From positions 62,001-126,000 of the forward strand of contig JAUCBJ010007290.1 of the NCBI GenBank assembly GCA_032718475.1: DNA of 64,000 nt, in the 5' to 3' direction. Below the pieces are notes generated by a model. It searched no databases, had not been told where the DNA came from, and saw nothing but the letters and a program-made list of their open reading frames with translations. How positions within the stretch are numbered: position 1 is the first letter of the stretch; each line of letters opens with the position of its first letter. The stretch comes from Nemertoderma westbladi (lineage: Eukaryota; Xenacoelomorpha; Nemertodermatida; Nemertodermatidae). Below are positions 43,501 through 58,500 of this stretch, one piece after another. The position numbers and the translations under genes are program-made.

Positions 43501-46500
43501 TCATGGCAATAGCTGCAACAAATAGATAAGTTCACGTAATTATACACAAGAGACTAAAATTGTGAAAAATTAATATAATATATTGGCGGGCTAACAGTGT
43601 TAATTGAAATAATGTAAAGAAACCATATTGTAACCAGAAGTAGAAAGTTGCTTACCAGTTCTGGCATTCGCTGCTCCTGGGTGGAATAAGTTCGCCATCG
43701 TTATAAGCAATACCTTCTATAATGGCGCATGGACATTGGGTGCATTTACTTTGAACCTCGTCCCAGTGGAGTCCTCGCGGACACGTGCAACCTTCGACAG
43801 GAGGATGGTTACATGATGATTCGTGGATGTTTTGACATGTTGTGTGACAGGCAGGCGAGCAAGCTTCATAAACCAATCCAGAATCACATTGAATTGCTGT
43901 AAAACAAAATAATAACGTCATAATTTTCATATTTTAATTGCTATGATATCAGTCGCCATTCACCATTTTGCATTGGAATACACGTAAGGGGAAGGAAGGC
44001 ATCGACTGATCTGTATTGGAATACACGTAAGGGGAAGGAAGGCATCGACTGATCTGTATTGCCAGGATATTGTAGTTAATGACATGTGAGGCCATGTTGT
44101 GCTTTAATCTAATCCGCATACATCTCCAAATAGACCCTATACAAAAATCGAGGTCAAAAATGAAGGTGTCTCATTAGTCCTACCAAGCCGCCTCCGGATC
44201 GCAGAACATTGCTTTCGCCGTGAGGACCATCCCGGAACGATTTTGTGATTTGGCGGACTTAAGGAGAGGTGACTACCCCGTGGTGGGTAGTCATGGAGAG
44301 TAGTCATTGTGTGTAGCCATGCTGGATAGCCTACAATGTAGGCCTAGAGTGCCGTATATATAGACATATTTCACATTCTGATACAGCAGCAGCAGAAGGA
44401 AGCCATATTGAAGAACATTTGGACTCTCTGAACTATTCCACTCGAATATAATACCAAACATTTTCCTGTTGACTCGTTATTCTCACACATCTGTATTCAA
44501 CTTACGGCAAAATCCTTGGTGTCGCCAGCGGATACACAACCCGTAATTGTTACACTCCTCTGCGTAGACTGAAATCGCATCGCATAAACAGTCACAATCG
44601 CCCCCGAGGTCGCAACCGCAAGCATCGAACAGACAACGTTCATAGAAAGAGTCTACAGCGACGATACTGCAAACGGAAAAAAGGGAAGGAAAATCAATGA
44701 GATAATTTATATGAAAAATATAAAAAACATTTCACACTCGTAGTTTAGCTAGCCGATTGTTTTCGTTTCATTTCTCGCGTATTTGAATTATTATTACCTG
44801 TGACATTCAGCAAATATTTCCGACTTTAGAAGACTGCACTTATGGACCGCCCAGGCTCTGCGTTCAGGTTTAAGATCGCAGGTATTGTTGATGAATGAGG
44901 CGCCAGGACAGTACCCCAGTGTCCGCCAACTGTCGCCAAACAGTTCCGGTGAGGCCAGAATGGGGCCTCCATACGAGGGTCGAAGGTCATTCATCTGGTT
45001 ACCATCATAGTTTCCGCACATACCCTCCACCTGCGTGTGCACGATAACGAGATAGTATAACGTACTATTAATTCTATGTATTGCGAGTCTAGTTCATTTA
45101 TTACAATAATTAATTAATTATATTGTTTTCGAAAAAATATTGATCTACATTATGTCACGCTTATGGCTACAATTAGGATTAGGGATGCATACATTACTTA
45201 CTACCGGTATCACATTAAAAAATCATTAACGTTGAATAATAATGAATTGGATTTACCTTATTTAAATGTTGAGGACCCAGTTCAATATAAATACGTGTTG
45301 CCTGGTCCCAGACCACTGTGAGACCGATATTGGTTTCTATAAACACATAAATTCCGGCAACATTTGTTACAGTAAATTCAGGCGATATATCAGATAAATC
45401 CTTCATTATCATTCCTCGAACTAATACAACATCTTCTCTGTGAGAACCGCGGACTAAAACAAGGAGAAAATCAAGCACATTATGCATATATAAACCACAT
45501 TCTTAAACAATTTAAAAAAAGTTAAGAAGTAAAGTTTTCTTCAGCCGACAGAGTGAAAGGATTACGGACAAAGTCTGACGACTTATTTACATTGAGTTCG
45601 GTCCCCCCAGAACTATACACACCCCAGTGGATACTGGAACTAATTTAGCTACCATTTGGGGATGCAAGGCAGAGATAAACAGGCTAGTCCCCTTTAAAGT
45701 AATCGTGCCGAAATGAAAACTACCCTGGCGGGGTTCGAACACACGACCTTCAGAGAGATGGGGATTTAATGAAACAGATTTAAGGGGGGGGGGGGGGGGG
45801 GGTAGCCACCCCCCCCCCCCTTTTTTTTTTATTTTGGACTTGTCTTCAATGTGGTTGAAAAATGTACGGAAAACGATATATCATTGGATAGAGAATCATG
45901 AAAAGTACATAAAAAATTTGAAAAAAAAACTTTTCGCTAAAATATTTCACTAAAAAGACACTACTCCTCTGTCATTTTCCATTATTATTTTCCAATATCA
46001 CATTTTTTGGAAACAGCTAAAAGTTTATTTTTATTTTGTTTATTTTCATGATATTTCTCACGCACTCTTTGTATTTTCGTTTTCTATTTCTGATAATTGG
46101 CAATTTTGTAAAAAAAAATGGGGAAATATTATCAAATTAAGAAAAGTGTGTGAAATTCATTGAAGCCTATGAAATTATCTTTCATACAAAACAAAAATTG
46201 CAAAAAAACGGTTAAGAAATGCCGGAGGAGTAGTATTTTTCGTGCGAAAAAATGTCATTCTGAGATAATCGCCTTCAAAGTTCAATCCTTCCCGCGCAAA
46301 ACTACATGTGTGACGTCTGGTTGGATAATAGTGTCTGGCAGGAAGGAAGTACACCACCAAGCTAAAATTATATTTATGGGGGTTTTCGGGCTCGCTGATT
46401 TCATTTCTGATGTCAGTTTTAATATTTGGTAGAATGTAGTATGTCCGCCTGTCGGTTGCCTGTCTGTCTTACATTATGACAGACAGGTTTGCAGACAACT

Positions 46501-49500
46501 ATTCCGCGATAACTCGAGAACTAAAAGAGATCTCTCTAAGCCGTTTTCAGATTTTAAATCCCCAGTAAATTCTGCTCTAGATGCAATAAAATACAAATTT
46601 CTGCACTTTTTTCGAAGGGGGGGGGGGGGGGGGGGGGTAGCCCCCCCCCCCCTTAACCAACATGCCAAGATGGGACTTTTTATATTGAAAGTTGGACAAC
46701 ATACAGTACTGTATGTTACAGTATATAGCGATTTAAAGTAGACTTTATATCTTTACTGTATTTGAATATCTGTAGTTTACAGTGAAACCTGGACAATGAA
46801 GGCCAAAGAGCAACAAAAATTAAAATTATAAATTTTTTGTGTCCCTCAAGCGGCAAGTGGCGGAATTAAATATTTCACTAAAAACACTACTTGTACCTTA
46901 ATATTCATCCAAATTTTTTGAAACCAACTTTTTTGGACTCAGCACCTTCGCATCTACAAAAAAAATTATCCAGCCGATTTTTGAAATTATTAATTTTTAA
47001 GTAAATAAATCAATTAATTAAAATTAATAAAATTAATTAAAATATTCAATAAAATTGAAAAAAACATTTCAAAAAAGTGCTGGATAAACAGATCTTCAGA
47101 AAACCTTTCAAGCGAGCCATAAATTATCGTATTTAGTGAAAAACGGCGGAGGAGTAGTATTTTGAAAAATTGAAATATCGTGAAATGTTATTCTGAGATA
47201 ATTTGCTTTAAAGTTTGAACTTTCCCTCTCAAAGTTGACTCTCTGTCTGTAGTCTGTTAATCGGTCAGTAATATTTAAAACTATGGCTTCATACCAACTC
47301 ACTAAAATTATCAAGATGGTGGTTTTCGGGGTCGGTGATTTCATTTCTGATGTCAGTTTTAATGTTTGGTGGTATCTAATATGTCTGTCTGTGTCTGTCT
47401 TCTAAATTTTGACGGACAAACTGGTAGACGGAAAGACAGCGATAACTCAAGAACTAAATAAGATATCGCCAAACGGTTTTAAGATTTGAACTCCCCATTA
47501 AATTCTGAATCAGATGAAATAAAAACCAACAATTTTACCCAAGGAGGGGGTACCCCCCCCCCCCCCCCCCTCCTTAAATAACCCCTATGTGCATTATCTG
47601 TAACTTATAACTCATTTAGCGCGCATTAGAATTCATATAGCGACACTTCGACCATCTAAAAAGTATCGCGGTATCGCCTCCTGCCTGAAAGTTGCCTATA
47701 AAGTCAAATTAAAATCTGTTTCGCTTGAGAGTGCCAATATACTTTGGTCTGCGGTAATTCTACCGGCTACAGTAGGCCTATACGGTTGTTAAATCTATTG
47801 CAATAGATAACATTATATGACCGCCTCATGTTCATAAAGTACGAGGTTTCCTCTACAAAATATGGTGCGGCATTTTAAAGTATAGCTCCACTAGTAGAAT
47901 CCTTGCGGCGGTCGACTCGCCTGGCGACGCCTTGCGATATATTACGACGAGTAGCAGCGCAGTTCCTCTCAAACTCCTACCACCACAAGCTGTGCAGCTC
48001 TCGTAGCTGTTGGCGACCGACACCGTCATACGTATGCCGCCTCTACGGAAGCGACATACGGCGGCACACTGTTCGTCTAGCGCCAGTGTCCCCTCGCATG
48101 GATCCGACCTGCACGTGGCGTTCCATCTGTAGCCAATGTCCCCTCGCATGGATCCGACCTGCACGTGGCGATCCATCTGCAGCCAATGTCCCCTCGCATG
48201 GATCCGACCTGCACGTGGCGATCCATCTGCAGCCAATGTCCCCTCGCATGGATCCTAACTCACATGGCGTTCCATCTGCAGCCAATGTCCCCTCGCATGG
48301 ATCCGACCTGCACGTGGCGTTCCATCTGTAGCCAATGTCCCCTCGCATGGATCCGACCTGCACGTGGCGATCCATCTGCAGCCAATGTCCCCTCGCATGG
48401 ATCCGACCTGCACGTGGCGATCCATCTGCAGCCAATGTCCCCTCGCATGGATCCTACCTCACATGGCGTTCCATCTGCAGCCAATGTCCCCTCGCATGGA
48501 TCCGACCTGCACGTGGCGTTCCATCTGTAGCCAATGTCCCCTCGCATGGATCCGACCTGCACGTGGCGATCCATCTGCAGCCAATGTCCCCTCGCATGGA
48601 TCCGACCTGCACGTGGCGATCCATCTGCAGCCAATGTCCCCTCGCATGGATCCTACCTCACATGGCGTTCCATCTGCAGCCAATGTCCCCTCGCATGGAT
48701 CCGACCTGCACGTGGCGTTCCATCTGCAGCCAATGTCCCCTCGCATGGATCCGACCTGCACGTGGCGATCCATCTGCAGCCAATGTCCCCTCGCATGGAT
48801 CCGACCTGCATGTGGCGTTCCATCTGTAGCCAATGTCCCCTCGCATGGATCCTACCTCCACCTGGCGTTCCATCTGCAGCCAATGTCCCCTCGCATGGAT
48901 CCAACCTGCACCTGGCGTTCCATCTGCAGCCAATGTCACCTCGCATGGATCCTACCTGCACCTGGCGTTCCATCTGCAGCCAATGTCCCCTCGCTTGGAT
49001 TCGACCTGCACGTGGCGTTCCATCTGCTTCCAGTGTCCCCTCGCATGGATCCAACCTGCACCTGGCGATCCATCTGCAGCCAATGTCCCCTCGCATGGAT
49101 CCGACCTCCACCTGGCGTTCCATCTGCAGCCAATGTCCCCTCGCATGGATCCTACTTGCACCCGGCGTTCCATCTGCAGCCAATGTCCCCTCACATGGAT
49201 CCGACCTGCACCTGGCGTTCCATCTGCAGCCAATGTCCCCTCGCATGGATCCGACCTGCACGTGGCGTTCCATCTACATACAGTGTCCCCTCGCATGGAT
49301 CCAACCTGCACCTGGCGATCCATCTGCAGCCAATGTCCCCTCGCATGGATCCGACCTCCACCTGGCGTTCCATCTGCAGCCAATGTCCCCTCGCATGGAT
49401 CCGACATGCACCTGGCGTTCCATCTGCAGCCAATGTCCCCTCGCATGGATCCTACCTGCACCCGGCGTTCCATCTGCAGCCAATGTCCCCTCACATGGAT

Positions 49501-52500
49501 CCGACCTGCACCTGGCGTTCCATCTGCAGCCAATGTCCCCTCGCATGGATCCGACCTGCACGTGGCGTTCCATCTGCAGCCAATGTCCCCTCGCATGGAT
49601 CCTACCTGCACCCGGCGTTCAATCTGCAACCAATGTCCCCTCACATGGATCCGACCTGCACCTGGCGTTCCATCTGCAGCCAATGTCCCCTCGCATGGAT
49701 CCGACCTGCACCTGGCGTTCCATCTGCAGCCAATGTCTCCTCGCATGGATCCGACATGCACCTGGCGTTCCATCTGCAGCCAATGTCCCCTCGCATGGAT
49801 TCTACCTGCACCCGGCGTTCCATCTGCAGCCAATGTTCCCTCGCATGGATCCGACCTCCACCTGGCGTTCCATCTGCATCCAGTGTCCCCTGGCATGGAT
49901 CCAACCTGCACCTGGCGATCCATCTGCAGCCAATGTCCCCTCGCATGGATACGACCTCCACCTGGCGTTCCATCTGCATCCAGTGTCCCCTCGCATGGAT
50001 CCAACCTGCACCTGGCGAACCATCTGCAGCCAATGTCCCCTCGCATGGATCCAACCTGCACCTGGCGTTCCATCTGCAGCCAATGTCCCCTTGCATAGAT
50101 CCGACCTGCACCTGGCGTTCCATCTGCAGCCAATGTCCCCTCGCATGGATCCGACCTGCACGTGGCGTTCCATCTGTAGCCAATGTCCCCTCTCATGGAT
50201 CCGATCTGCACGTGGCGATCCATCTGCAGCCAATGTCCCCTCGCATGGATCCGACCTGCACGTGGCGATCCATCTGCAGCCAATGTCCCCTCGCATGGAT
50301 CCGACCTGCACGTGGCGTTCCATCTGTAGCCAATGTCCCCTCGCATGGATCCTACCTCCACCTGGCGTTCCATCTGCAGCCAATGTCCCCTCGCATGGAT
50401 CCAACCTGCACCTGGCGTTCCATCTGCAGCCAATGTCCCCTCGCATGGATCCTACCTGCACCTGGCGTTCCATCTGCAGCCAATGTCCCCTCGCATGGAT
50501 TCGACCTGCACGTGGCGTTCCATCTGCTTCCAGTGTCCCCTCGCATGGATCCAACCTGCACCTGGCGATCCATCTGCAGCCAATGTCCCCTCGCATGGAT
50601 CCGACCTCCACCTGGCTTTCCATCTGCAGCCAATGTCCCCTCGCATGGATCCTACTTGCACCCGGCGTTCCATCTGCAGCCAATGTCCCCTCGCATGGAT
50701 CCGACCTGCACGTGGCGTTCCATCTGTAGCCAATGTCCCCTCGCATGGATCCTACCTCCACCTGGCGTTCCATCTGCAGTCAATGTCCCCTCGCATGGAT
50801 CCAACCTGCACCTGGCGTTCCATCTGCAGCCAATGTCCCCTCGCATGGATCCTACCTGCACCTGGCGTTCCATCTACATCCAGTGTCCCCTCACATGGAT
50901 CCGACCTACACCTGGCGTTCCATCTACAGCCAATGTCCCCTCGCATGGATCCGACCTGCACCTGGCGTTCCATCTGAAGCCAATGTCCCCTCGCATGGAT
51001 CCGACCTGCACGTGGCGTTCCATCTGCATCCAGTGTCCCCTAGAATGGATCCGAACAGCAACTGGGCGTTCCATCTGCAGCCAGTGTCCCCTCGCATGGA
51101 TCCGACCTGAACCTGGCGTTCTATATGCAGCCAATGTCCCCTCGAATGGATCCGACCTGCACCTGGCGGTCCATCTGCAGCCAATGTCCCCTCGCATGGA
51201 TCCGACCTGCACGTGGCGATCCATCTGCAGCCAATGTCCCCTCGCATGGATCCGACCTGCACCTGGCGTTCCATCTGCAGCCAATGTCCCCTCGCATGGA
51301 TCCGACCTGCACCTGGCGTTCCATCTGCATCCAGTGTCCCCTCGAATGGATCCGAACAGCACCTGGGCGTTCCATCTGCAGCCAGTGTCCCCTCGCATGG
51401 ATCCGACCTGAACCTGGCGTTCTATATGCAGCCAATGTCCCCTCGACATGGATCCGACCTGCACCTGGCGTTCCATCTGCAGCCAATGTCCCCTCGCATG
51501 GATCCGACCTGCACCTGGCGTTCCATCTGCAGCCAATGTCCCCTCGCATGGATCCGACCTGCACCTGGCGTTCCATCTGCAGCCAATGTCCCCTCGCATG
51601 GATCCGACCTCCACCTGGCGTTCCATCTGCAGCCAGTGTCCCCTCGCATGGATCCGACCTGCACCTGGCGATCCATCTGCAGCCAATGTCCCCTCGCATG
51701 GATCCGACCTGCACCTGGCGTTCGATCTGCATCCAGTGTCCCCTCGCATGGATCCTACCTGCACCCGGCGTTCCATCTGCAGCCAATGTCCCCTCGCATG
51801 GATCCGACCTCCACCTGGCGTTCCATCTGCAGCCAATGTCCCCTCGCATAGATCCGACCTGCACCTGGCGTTCCATCTGCAGCCAATGTCCCCTCGCATG
51901 GATCCGACCTGCACGTGGCGTTCCATCTGTAGCCAATGTCCCCTCGCATGGATCCGACCTGCACGTGGCGATCCATCTGCAGCCAATGTCCCCTCGCATG
52001 GATCCGACCTGCACGTGGCGATCCATCTGCAGCCAATGTCCCCTCGCATGGATCCGACCTGCACGTGGCGTTCCATCTGTAGCCAATATCCCCTCGCATG
52101 GATCCTACCTCCACCTGGCGTTCCATCTGCAGCCAATGTCCCCTCGCATGGATCCAACCTGCACCTGGCGTTCCATCTGCAGCCAATGTCCCCTCGCATG
52201 GATCCTACCTGCACCTGGCGTTCCATCTGCAGCCAATGTCCCCTCGCATGGATTCGACCTGCACGTGGCGTTCCATCTGCTTCCAGTGTCCCCTCGCATG
52301 GATCCGACCTGCACGTGGCGTTCCATCTGTAGCCAATGTCCCCTCGCATGGATCCGACCTGCACCTGGCGGTCCATCTGCAGCCAATGTCCCCTCGCATG
52401 GATCCGACCTGCACGTGGCGTTCCATCTGCAGCCAATGTCCCCTCGCATGGATCCGACCTGCACCTGGCGGTCCATCTGCAGCCAATGTCCCCTCGCATG

Positions 52501-55500
52501 GATCCGACCTGCACGTGGCGATCCATCTGCAGCCAATGTCCCCTCGCATGGATCCGACCTGCACCTGGTGTTCCATCTGCAGCCAATGTCCCCTCGCATT
52601 GATCCTACCTCCACCTGGCGTTCCATCTGCAGCCAATGTCCCCTCGCATGGATCCGACCTGCACGTGGCGTTCCATCTGTAGCCAATGTCCCCTCGCATG
52701 GATCCGACCTGCACGTGGCGATCCATCTGCAGCCAATGTCCCCTCGCATGGATCCGACAAGCACCTGGCGTTCCATCTGCAGCCAATGTCCCCTCGCATG
52801 GATCCTACCTGCACCTGGCGTTCCATCTGCAGCCAATGTCCCCTCGCATGGATCCGACCTACATCTGGCGTTCCATCTGCAGCCAATATCCCCTCGCATG
52901 GATCCAACCTGCACCTGGCGTTCCATCTGCAGCCAATGTCCCCTCGCATGGATCCTACCTGCACCTGGCGTTCCATCTGCAGCCAATGTCCCCTCGCATG
53001 GATCCTACCTGCACCTGGCGTTCCATCTGCAGCCAATGTCCCCTCGCATGGATCCGACCTGCACCTGGCGTTCCATCTGCAGCCAATGTCCCCTCGCATG
53101 GATCCTACCTGCACCTGGCGTTCCATCTGCAGCCAATGTCCCCTCGCATGGATCCGACCTACATCTGGCGTTCCATCTGCAGCCAATATCCCCTCGCATG
53201 GATCCGACCTGCACCTGGCTTTCCATCTGCAGCCAGTGTCCCATCGCATGGATCCGACCTGCACGTGGCGATCCATCTGCAGCCAATGTCCCCTCGCATG
53301 GATCCTACCTGCACCTGGCGTTCCATCTGCAGCCAATGTCCCCTCGCATGGATCCTACCTGCACCTGGCGTTCTATCTGCAGCCAATGTCCCCTCGCATG
53401 GATCCGACCTACATCTGGCGTTCCATCTGCAGCCAATATCCCCTCGCATGGATACGACCTGCACCTGGCGTTCCATCTGCAGCCAATGTCCCCTCGCATG
53501 GATCCTACCTGCACCTGGCGTTCCATCTGCAGCCAATGTCCCCTCGCATGGATCCTACCTGCACCTGGCGTTCTATCTGCAGCCAATGTCCCCTCGCATG
53601 GATCCGACCTACATCTGGCGTTCCATCTGCAGCCAATATCCCCTCGCATGGATCCGACTTGCACCTGGCGTTCCATCTGCAGCCAATGTCCCCTCGCATG
53701 GATCCTACCTGCACCTGGCGTTCTATCTGCAGCCAATGTCCCCTCGCATGGATCCGACCTACATCTGGCGTTCCATCTGCAGCCAATATCCCCTCGCATG
53801 GATACGACCTGCACCTGGCGTTCCATCTGCAGCCAATGTCCCCTCGCATGGATCCTACCTGCACCTGGCGTTCCATCTGCAGCCAATGTCCCCTCGCATG
53901 GATCCTACCTGCACCTGGCGTTCTATCTGCAGCCAATGTCCCCTCGCATGGATCCGACCTACATCTGGCGTTCCATCTGCAGCCAATATCCCCTCGCATG
54001 GATCCGACCTGCACCTGGCGATCCATCTGCAGCCAATGTCCCCTCGCATGGATCCGACCTCCACCTGGCGTTCCATCTGCAGCCAGTGTCCCCTCGCATG
54101 GATACGACCTGCACCTGGCGTTCCATTTGCAGCCAGTGTCCCCTCGCATGGATCCGACCTGCACCTGGCGATCCATCTGCAGCCAATGTCCCCTCGCATG
54201 GATCCGACCTCCACCTGGCGTTCCATCTGCAGCCAGTGTCCCCTCGCATGGATACGACCTGCACCTGGCGTTCCATTTGCAGCCAGTGTCCCCTCGCATG
54301 GATCCGACCTGCACCTGGCGATCCATCTGCAGCCAATGTCCCCTCGCATGGATCCTACCTGCACCTGGCGTTCTATCTGCAGCCAGTGTCCCCTCGCATG
54401 GATCCGACAAGCACCTGGCGTTCCATCTGCAGCCAATATCCCCTCGCATGGATCCGACCTGCACCTGGCGATCCATCTGCAGCCAATGTCCCCTCGCATG
54501 GATCCGACCTCCACCTGGCGTTCCATCTGCAGCCAGTGTCCCCTCGCATGGATACGACCTGCACCTGGCGTTCCATTTGCAGCCAGTGTCCCCTCGCATG
54601 GATCCGACCTGCACCTGGCGATCCATCTGCAGCCAATGTCCCCTCGCATGGATCCGACCTCCACCTGGCGTTCCATCTGCAGCCAGTGTCCCCTCGCATG
54701 GATACGACCTGCACCTGGCGTTCCATTTGCAGCCAGTGTCCCCTCGCATGGATCCGACCTGCACCTGGCGTTCCATTTGCAGCCAGTGTCCCCTCGCATG
54801 GATCCGACCTGCACCTGGCGATCCATCTGCAGCCAGTATCCCCTCGCATGGATACGACCTGCACCTGGCGTTCCATTTGCAGCCAGTGTCCCCTCGCATG
54901 GATCCGACCTGCACCTGGCGTTCCATTTGCAGCCAGTGTCCCCTCGCATGGATCCGACCTGCACCTGGCGATCCATCTGCAGCCAGTATCCCCTCGCATG
55001 GATACGACCTGCACCTGGCGTTCCATTTGCAGCCAGTGTCCCCTCGCATGGATCCGACCTGCACCTGGCGATCCATCTGCAGCCAGTATCCCCTCGCATG
55101 GATACGACCTGCACCTGGCGTTCCATTTGCAGCCAGTGTCCCCTCGCATGGATCCGACCTGCACCTGGCGTTCCATTTGCAGCCAGTGTCCCCTCGCATG
55201 GATCCGACCTGCACCTGGCGATCCATCTGCAGCCAGTATCCCCTCGCATGGATCCTACCTGCACCTGGCGTTCCATCTGCAGCCAATGTCCCCTCGCATG
55301 GATCCGACCTGCACCTGGCGATCCATCTGCAGCCAGTATCCCCTCGCATGGATCCGACCTGCACCTGGCGTTCCATTTGCAGCCAGTGTCCCCTCGCATG
55401 GATCCGACCTGCACCTGGCGATCCATCTGCAGCCAGTATCCCCTCGCATGGATACGACCTGCACCTGGCGTTCCATTTGCAGCCAGTGTCCCCTCGCATG

Positions 55501-58500
55501 GATCCGACCTGCACCTGGCGATCCATCTGCAGCCAGTATCCCCTCGCATGGATACGACCTGCACCTGGCGTTCCATTTGCAGCCAGTGTCCCCTCGCATG
55601 GATACGACCTGCACCTGGCGTTCCATTTGCAGCCAGTGTCCCCTCGCATGGATCCGACAAGCACCTGGCGTTCCATCTACAGACACTCACATTGGACCCG
55701 TAGATCCATTTACTTATTTAATATTTTAATAATTGATTATACAGTAGGTCGCCTATTTATATTTATTTCTTAAAAAAAGATTGTGTTCTTTTACTATACA
55801 TATCCGTTGGATATTATTAAAGTCTTCAATCATATAATTCATTTAGTAATTTGTTTGTTGGTGCTCATTGCTCAGTACATAGTAATTATTATTTGTATCT
55901 GAACAATAATAGCCTTGATTGGCTTGTTGTATGAATTAAATATATCGTAAAATAAGTTGCCCCGTTTACAGTTGCTAGTTGATGACCGCATGTAGCCCAA
56001 AAGTTGCCAAAAGATTTCATTGAAGAAAAATAAATTCGACGGGGATTATTTTTAAATGCCACAAACGTCAAATTGTTAATTTGAAAAAAAAATACATTTA
56101 TAATTTAGTTAAGCTATGTTGTTTTTTTGGTTCATATAATACATAATTTATTACGCAGAAAAGAAAGATTATAGGAAGATTTTACAATTGGCGTTTTTAT
56201 AAAAACACCATCGAAATTGAATATAAATAGGACGACAAGGAAATAAACTTACGAACTGCGACAGTTATCTTTCTAGCACAGGTTACACCAGTAGTACCAC
56301 ACGGTTCAGCTTCTGCTGTCACTATGAAATTGTTGTAGTTGTTGCCAACGCTCCTAGTGATGACGTACTCGCAAGCGCCTTGGTAGTCGTACAAAGCTCC
56401 GTCGAACGTCTTATAATGCGGATCTCCGTATATTGTACATCGGGCAGGGCATTGTTTCTCAGTACAAACCCATCCATCATCGCCGCAGACACTAAAACAT
56501 GTTCCACACAATAGAACGACAATGTGTACAACTATACAGAGTACAGATAACCGCAGTGTACAACTACAGAGTACAGATAACCGCAGTGTACAACTACAGA
56601 GTACAGATAACCGCAGTGTACAACTACAGAGTGCAGATAACCGCAGTGTACAACTACAGAGTACAGATAACCGCAGTGTACAACTACAGAGTACAGATAA
56701 CCGCAGTGTACAACTACAGAGTACAGATAACCGCAGTGTACAACTACCGTGTACATCTGCCGTGTACAATTACGTGTACAACTACCGTGTACAACTACCG
56801 TGTACGACTACCGTGTAAAACTACCGTATACAACTACCGTGTACAACTACCGTGTACAACTACCGTGTACAACTACCGTGTACAACTACCGTGTACAACT
56901 ACCGTGTACGACTACCGTGTACAAACTACCGTGCACAACTACCGTGTGCAAACTACCGTGTACAAACTACCGTGTACAAACTACCGTGTACAACTACCGT
57001 GTACAACTACCGTGTACAACTACCGTGTACAAACTACCGTGTTGAACTACCGTGTACAAACTACCGTGTGCAAACTACCGTGTACAACTACCGTGTACAA
57101 CTACCGTGTACAAACTATTGTGTACAACTGAACTTGAACATACCATTTGTTGCAATCCTTTCGAATTGATTCCCCAGATTGAAACTCCTTTCCACCGTGT
57201 AAACAAGGGCATTGATTCCGCTTTATACATTGTTCTTTGTGAAACACAAATCCGTCTTTACATGAACACCTGTACAGAAGGCAAAAGTTAGGTAGAAAAA
57301 GGGGACATTGAAGAATTTTAACCTGCATTTAAAAATGACAGCACAATATTAATTACCTTGCCATGGAGTGCACTTTTCCGTTTACCCTACCCTGGCGTAC
57401 ACTATTCCGTTCACCCTACCCTGGTGTACACTTTTCCGTTTACCCTACCCTGGTGTACACTTTTCCGTTTACCCTACCCTGGCGTACACTTTTCCGTTCA
57501 CCGTACCCTGGTGGATACTTTTCCGTTTACCCTACCCTGGTGTACACTTTTCCGTTCACCCTACCCTGGTGTACACTTTTCCGTTCACCCTACCCTGGTG
57601 TACACTTTTCCGTTCACCCTACCCTGGTGGATACTTTTCCGTTTTCCCTAAACTGCGTACACTTTTCCGTTTACCCTACCCTGGCGTACACTTTTCCGTT
57701 CACCCTACCCTGGTGGATACTTTTCCGTTTTCCCTAAACTGCGTACACTTTTCCGTTTACCCTACCCTGGCGTACACTTTTCCGTTCACCGCACCCTGGT
57801 GGATACTTTTCCGTTTACCCTACCCTGGTGTACACTTTTCCGTTCACCCTACCCTGGTGTACACTTTTCCGTTCACCCTACCCTGGTGTACACTTTTCCG
57901 TTCACCCTACCCTGGTGGATAGTTTTCCGTTTTCCCTAAACTGCGTACACTTTTCCGTTTACCCTACCCTGGCGTACACTTTTCCGTTCACCCTACCCTG
58001 GTGGATACTTTTCCGTTTACCCTACCCTGGTGTACACTTTTCCGTTTACCCTACCCTGGCGTACACTTTTCCGTTCACCGTACCCTGGTGGATACTTTTC
58101 CGTTTACCCTACCCTGGTGTACACTTTTCCGTTCACCCTACCCTGGTGTACACTTTTCCGTTCACCCTACCCTGGTGTACACTTTTCCGTTCACCCTACC
58201 CTGGTGGATAGTTTTCCGTTTTCCCTAAACTGCGTACACTTTTCCGTTTACCCTACCCTGGCGTACACTTTTCCGTTCACCCTACCCTGGTGGATACTTT
58301 TCCGTTTACCCTACCCTGGTGTACACTTTTCCGTTTACCCTACCCTGGCGTACACTTTTCCGTTCACCGTACCCTGGTGGATACTTTTCCGTTTACCCTA
58401 CCCTGGTGTACACTTTTCCGTTCACCCTACCCTGGCGTACACTTTTCCGTTCACCCTACCCTGGCGTACACTTTTCCGTTTACCCTACCCTGGTGTACAC

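Noticed and set aside
47853-55773. Very long open frames (up to 1,534 codons) on both strands taken as protein genes
   Set aside because: They arise because a 50-bp unit without stop triplets repeats. The frames overlap on both strands, and the region lies between exons 5 and 6, whose phases join perfectly.
56499-57169. Tyr/Val/Gln-rich plus-strand frames (YNYRVQ repeats) as a gene
   Set aside because: They lie wholly in the intronic 30-bp and 13-bp arrays, antisense to the gene, with shadows in every frame.
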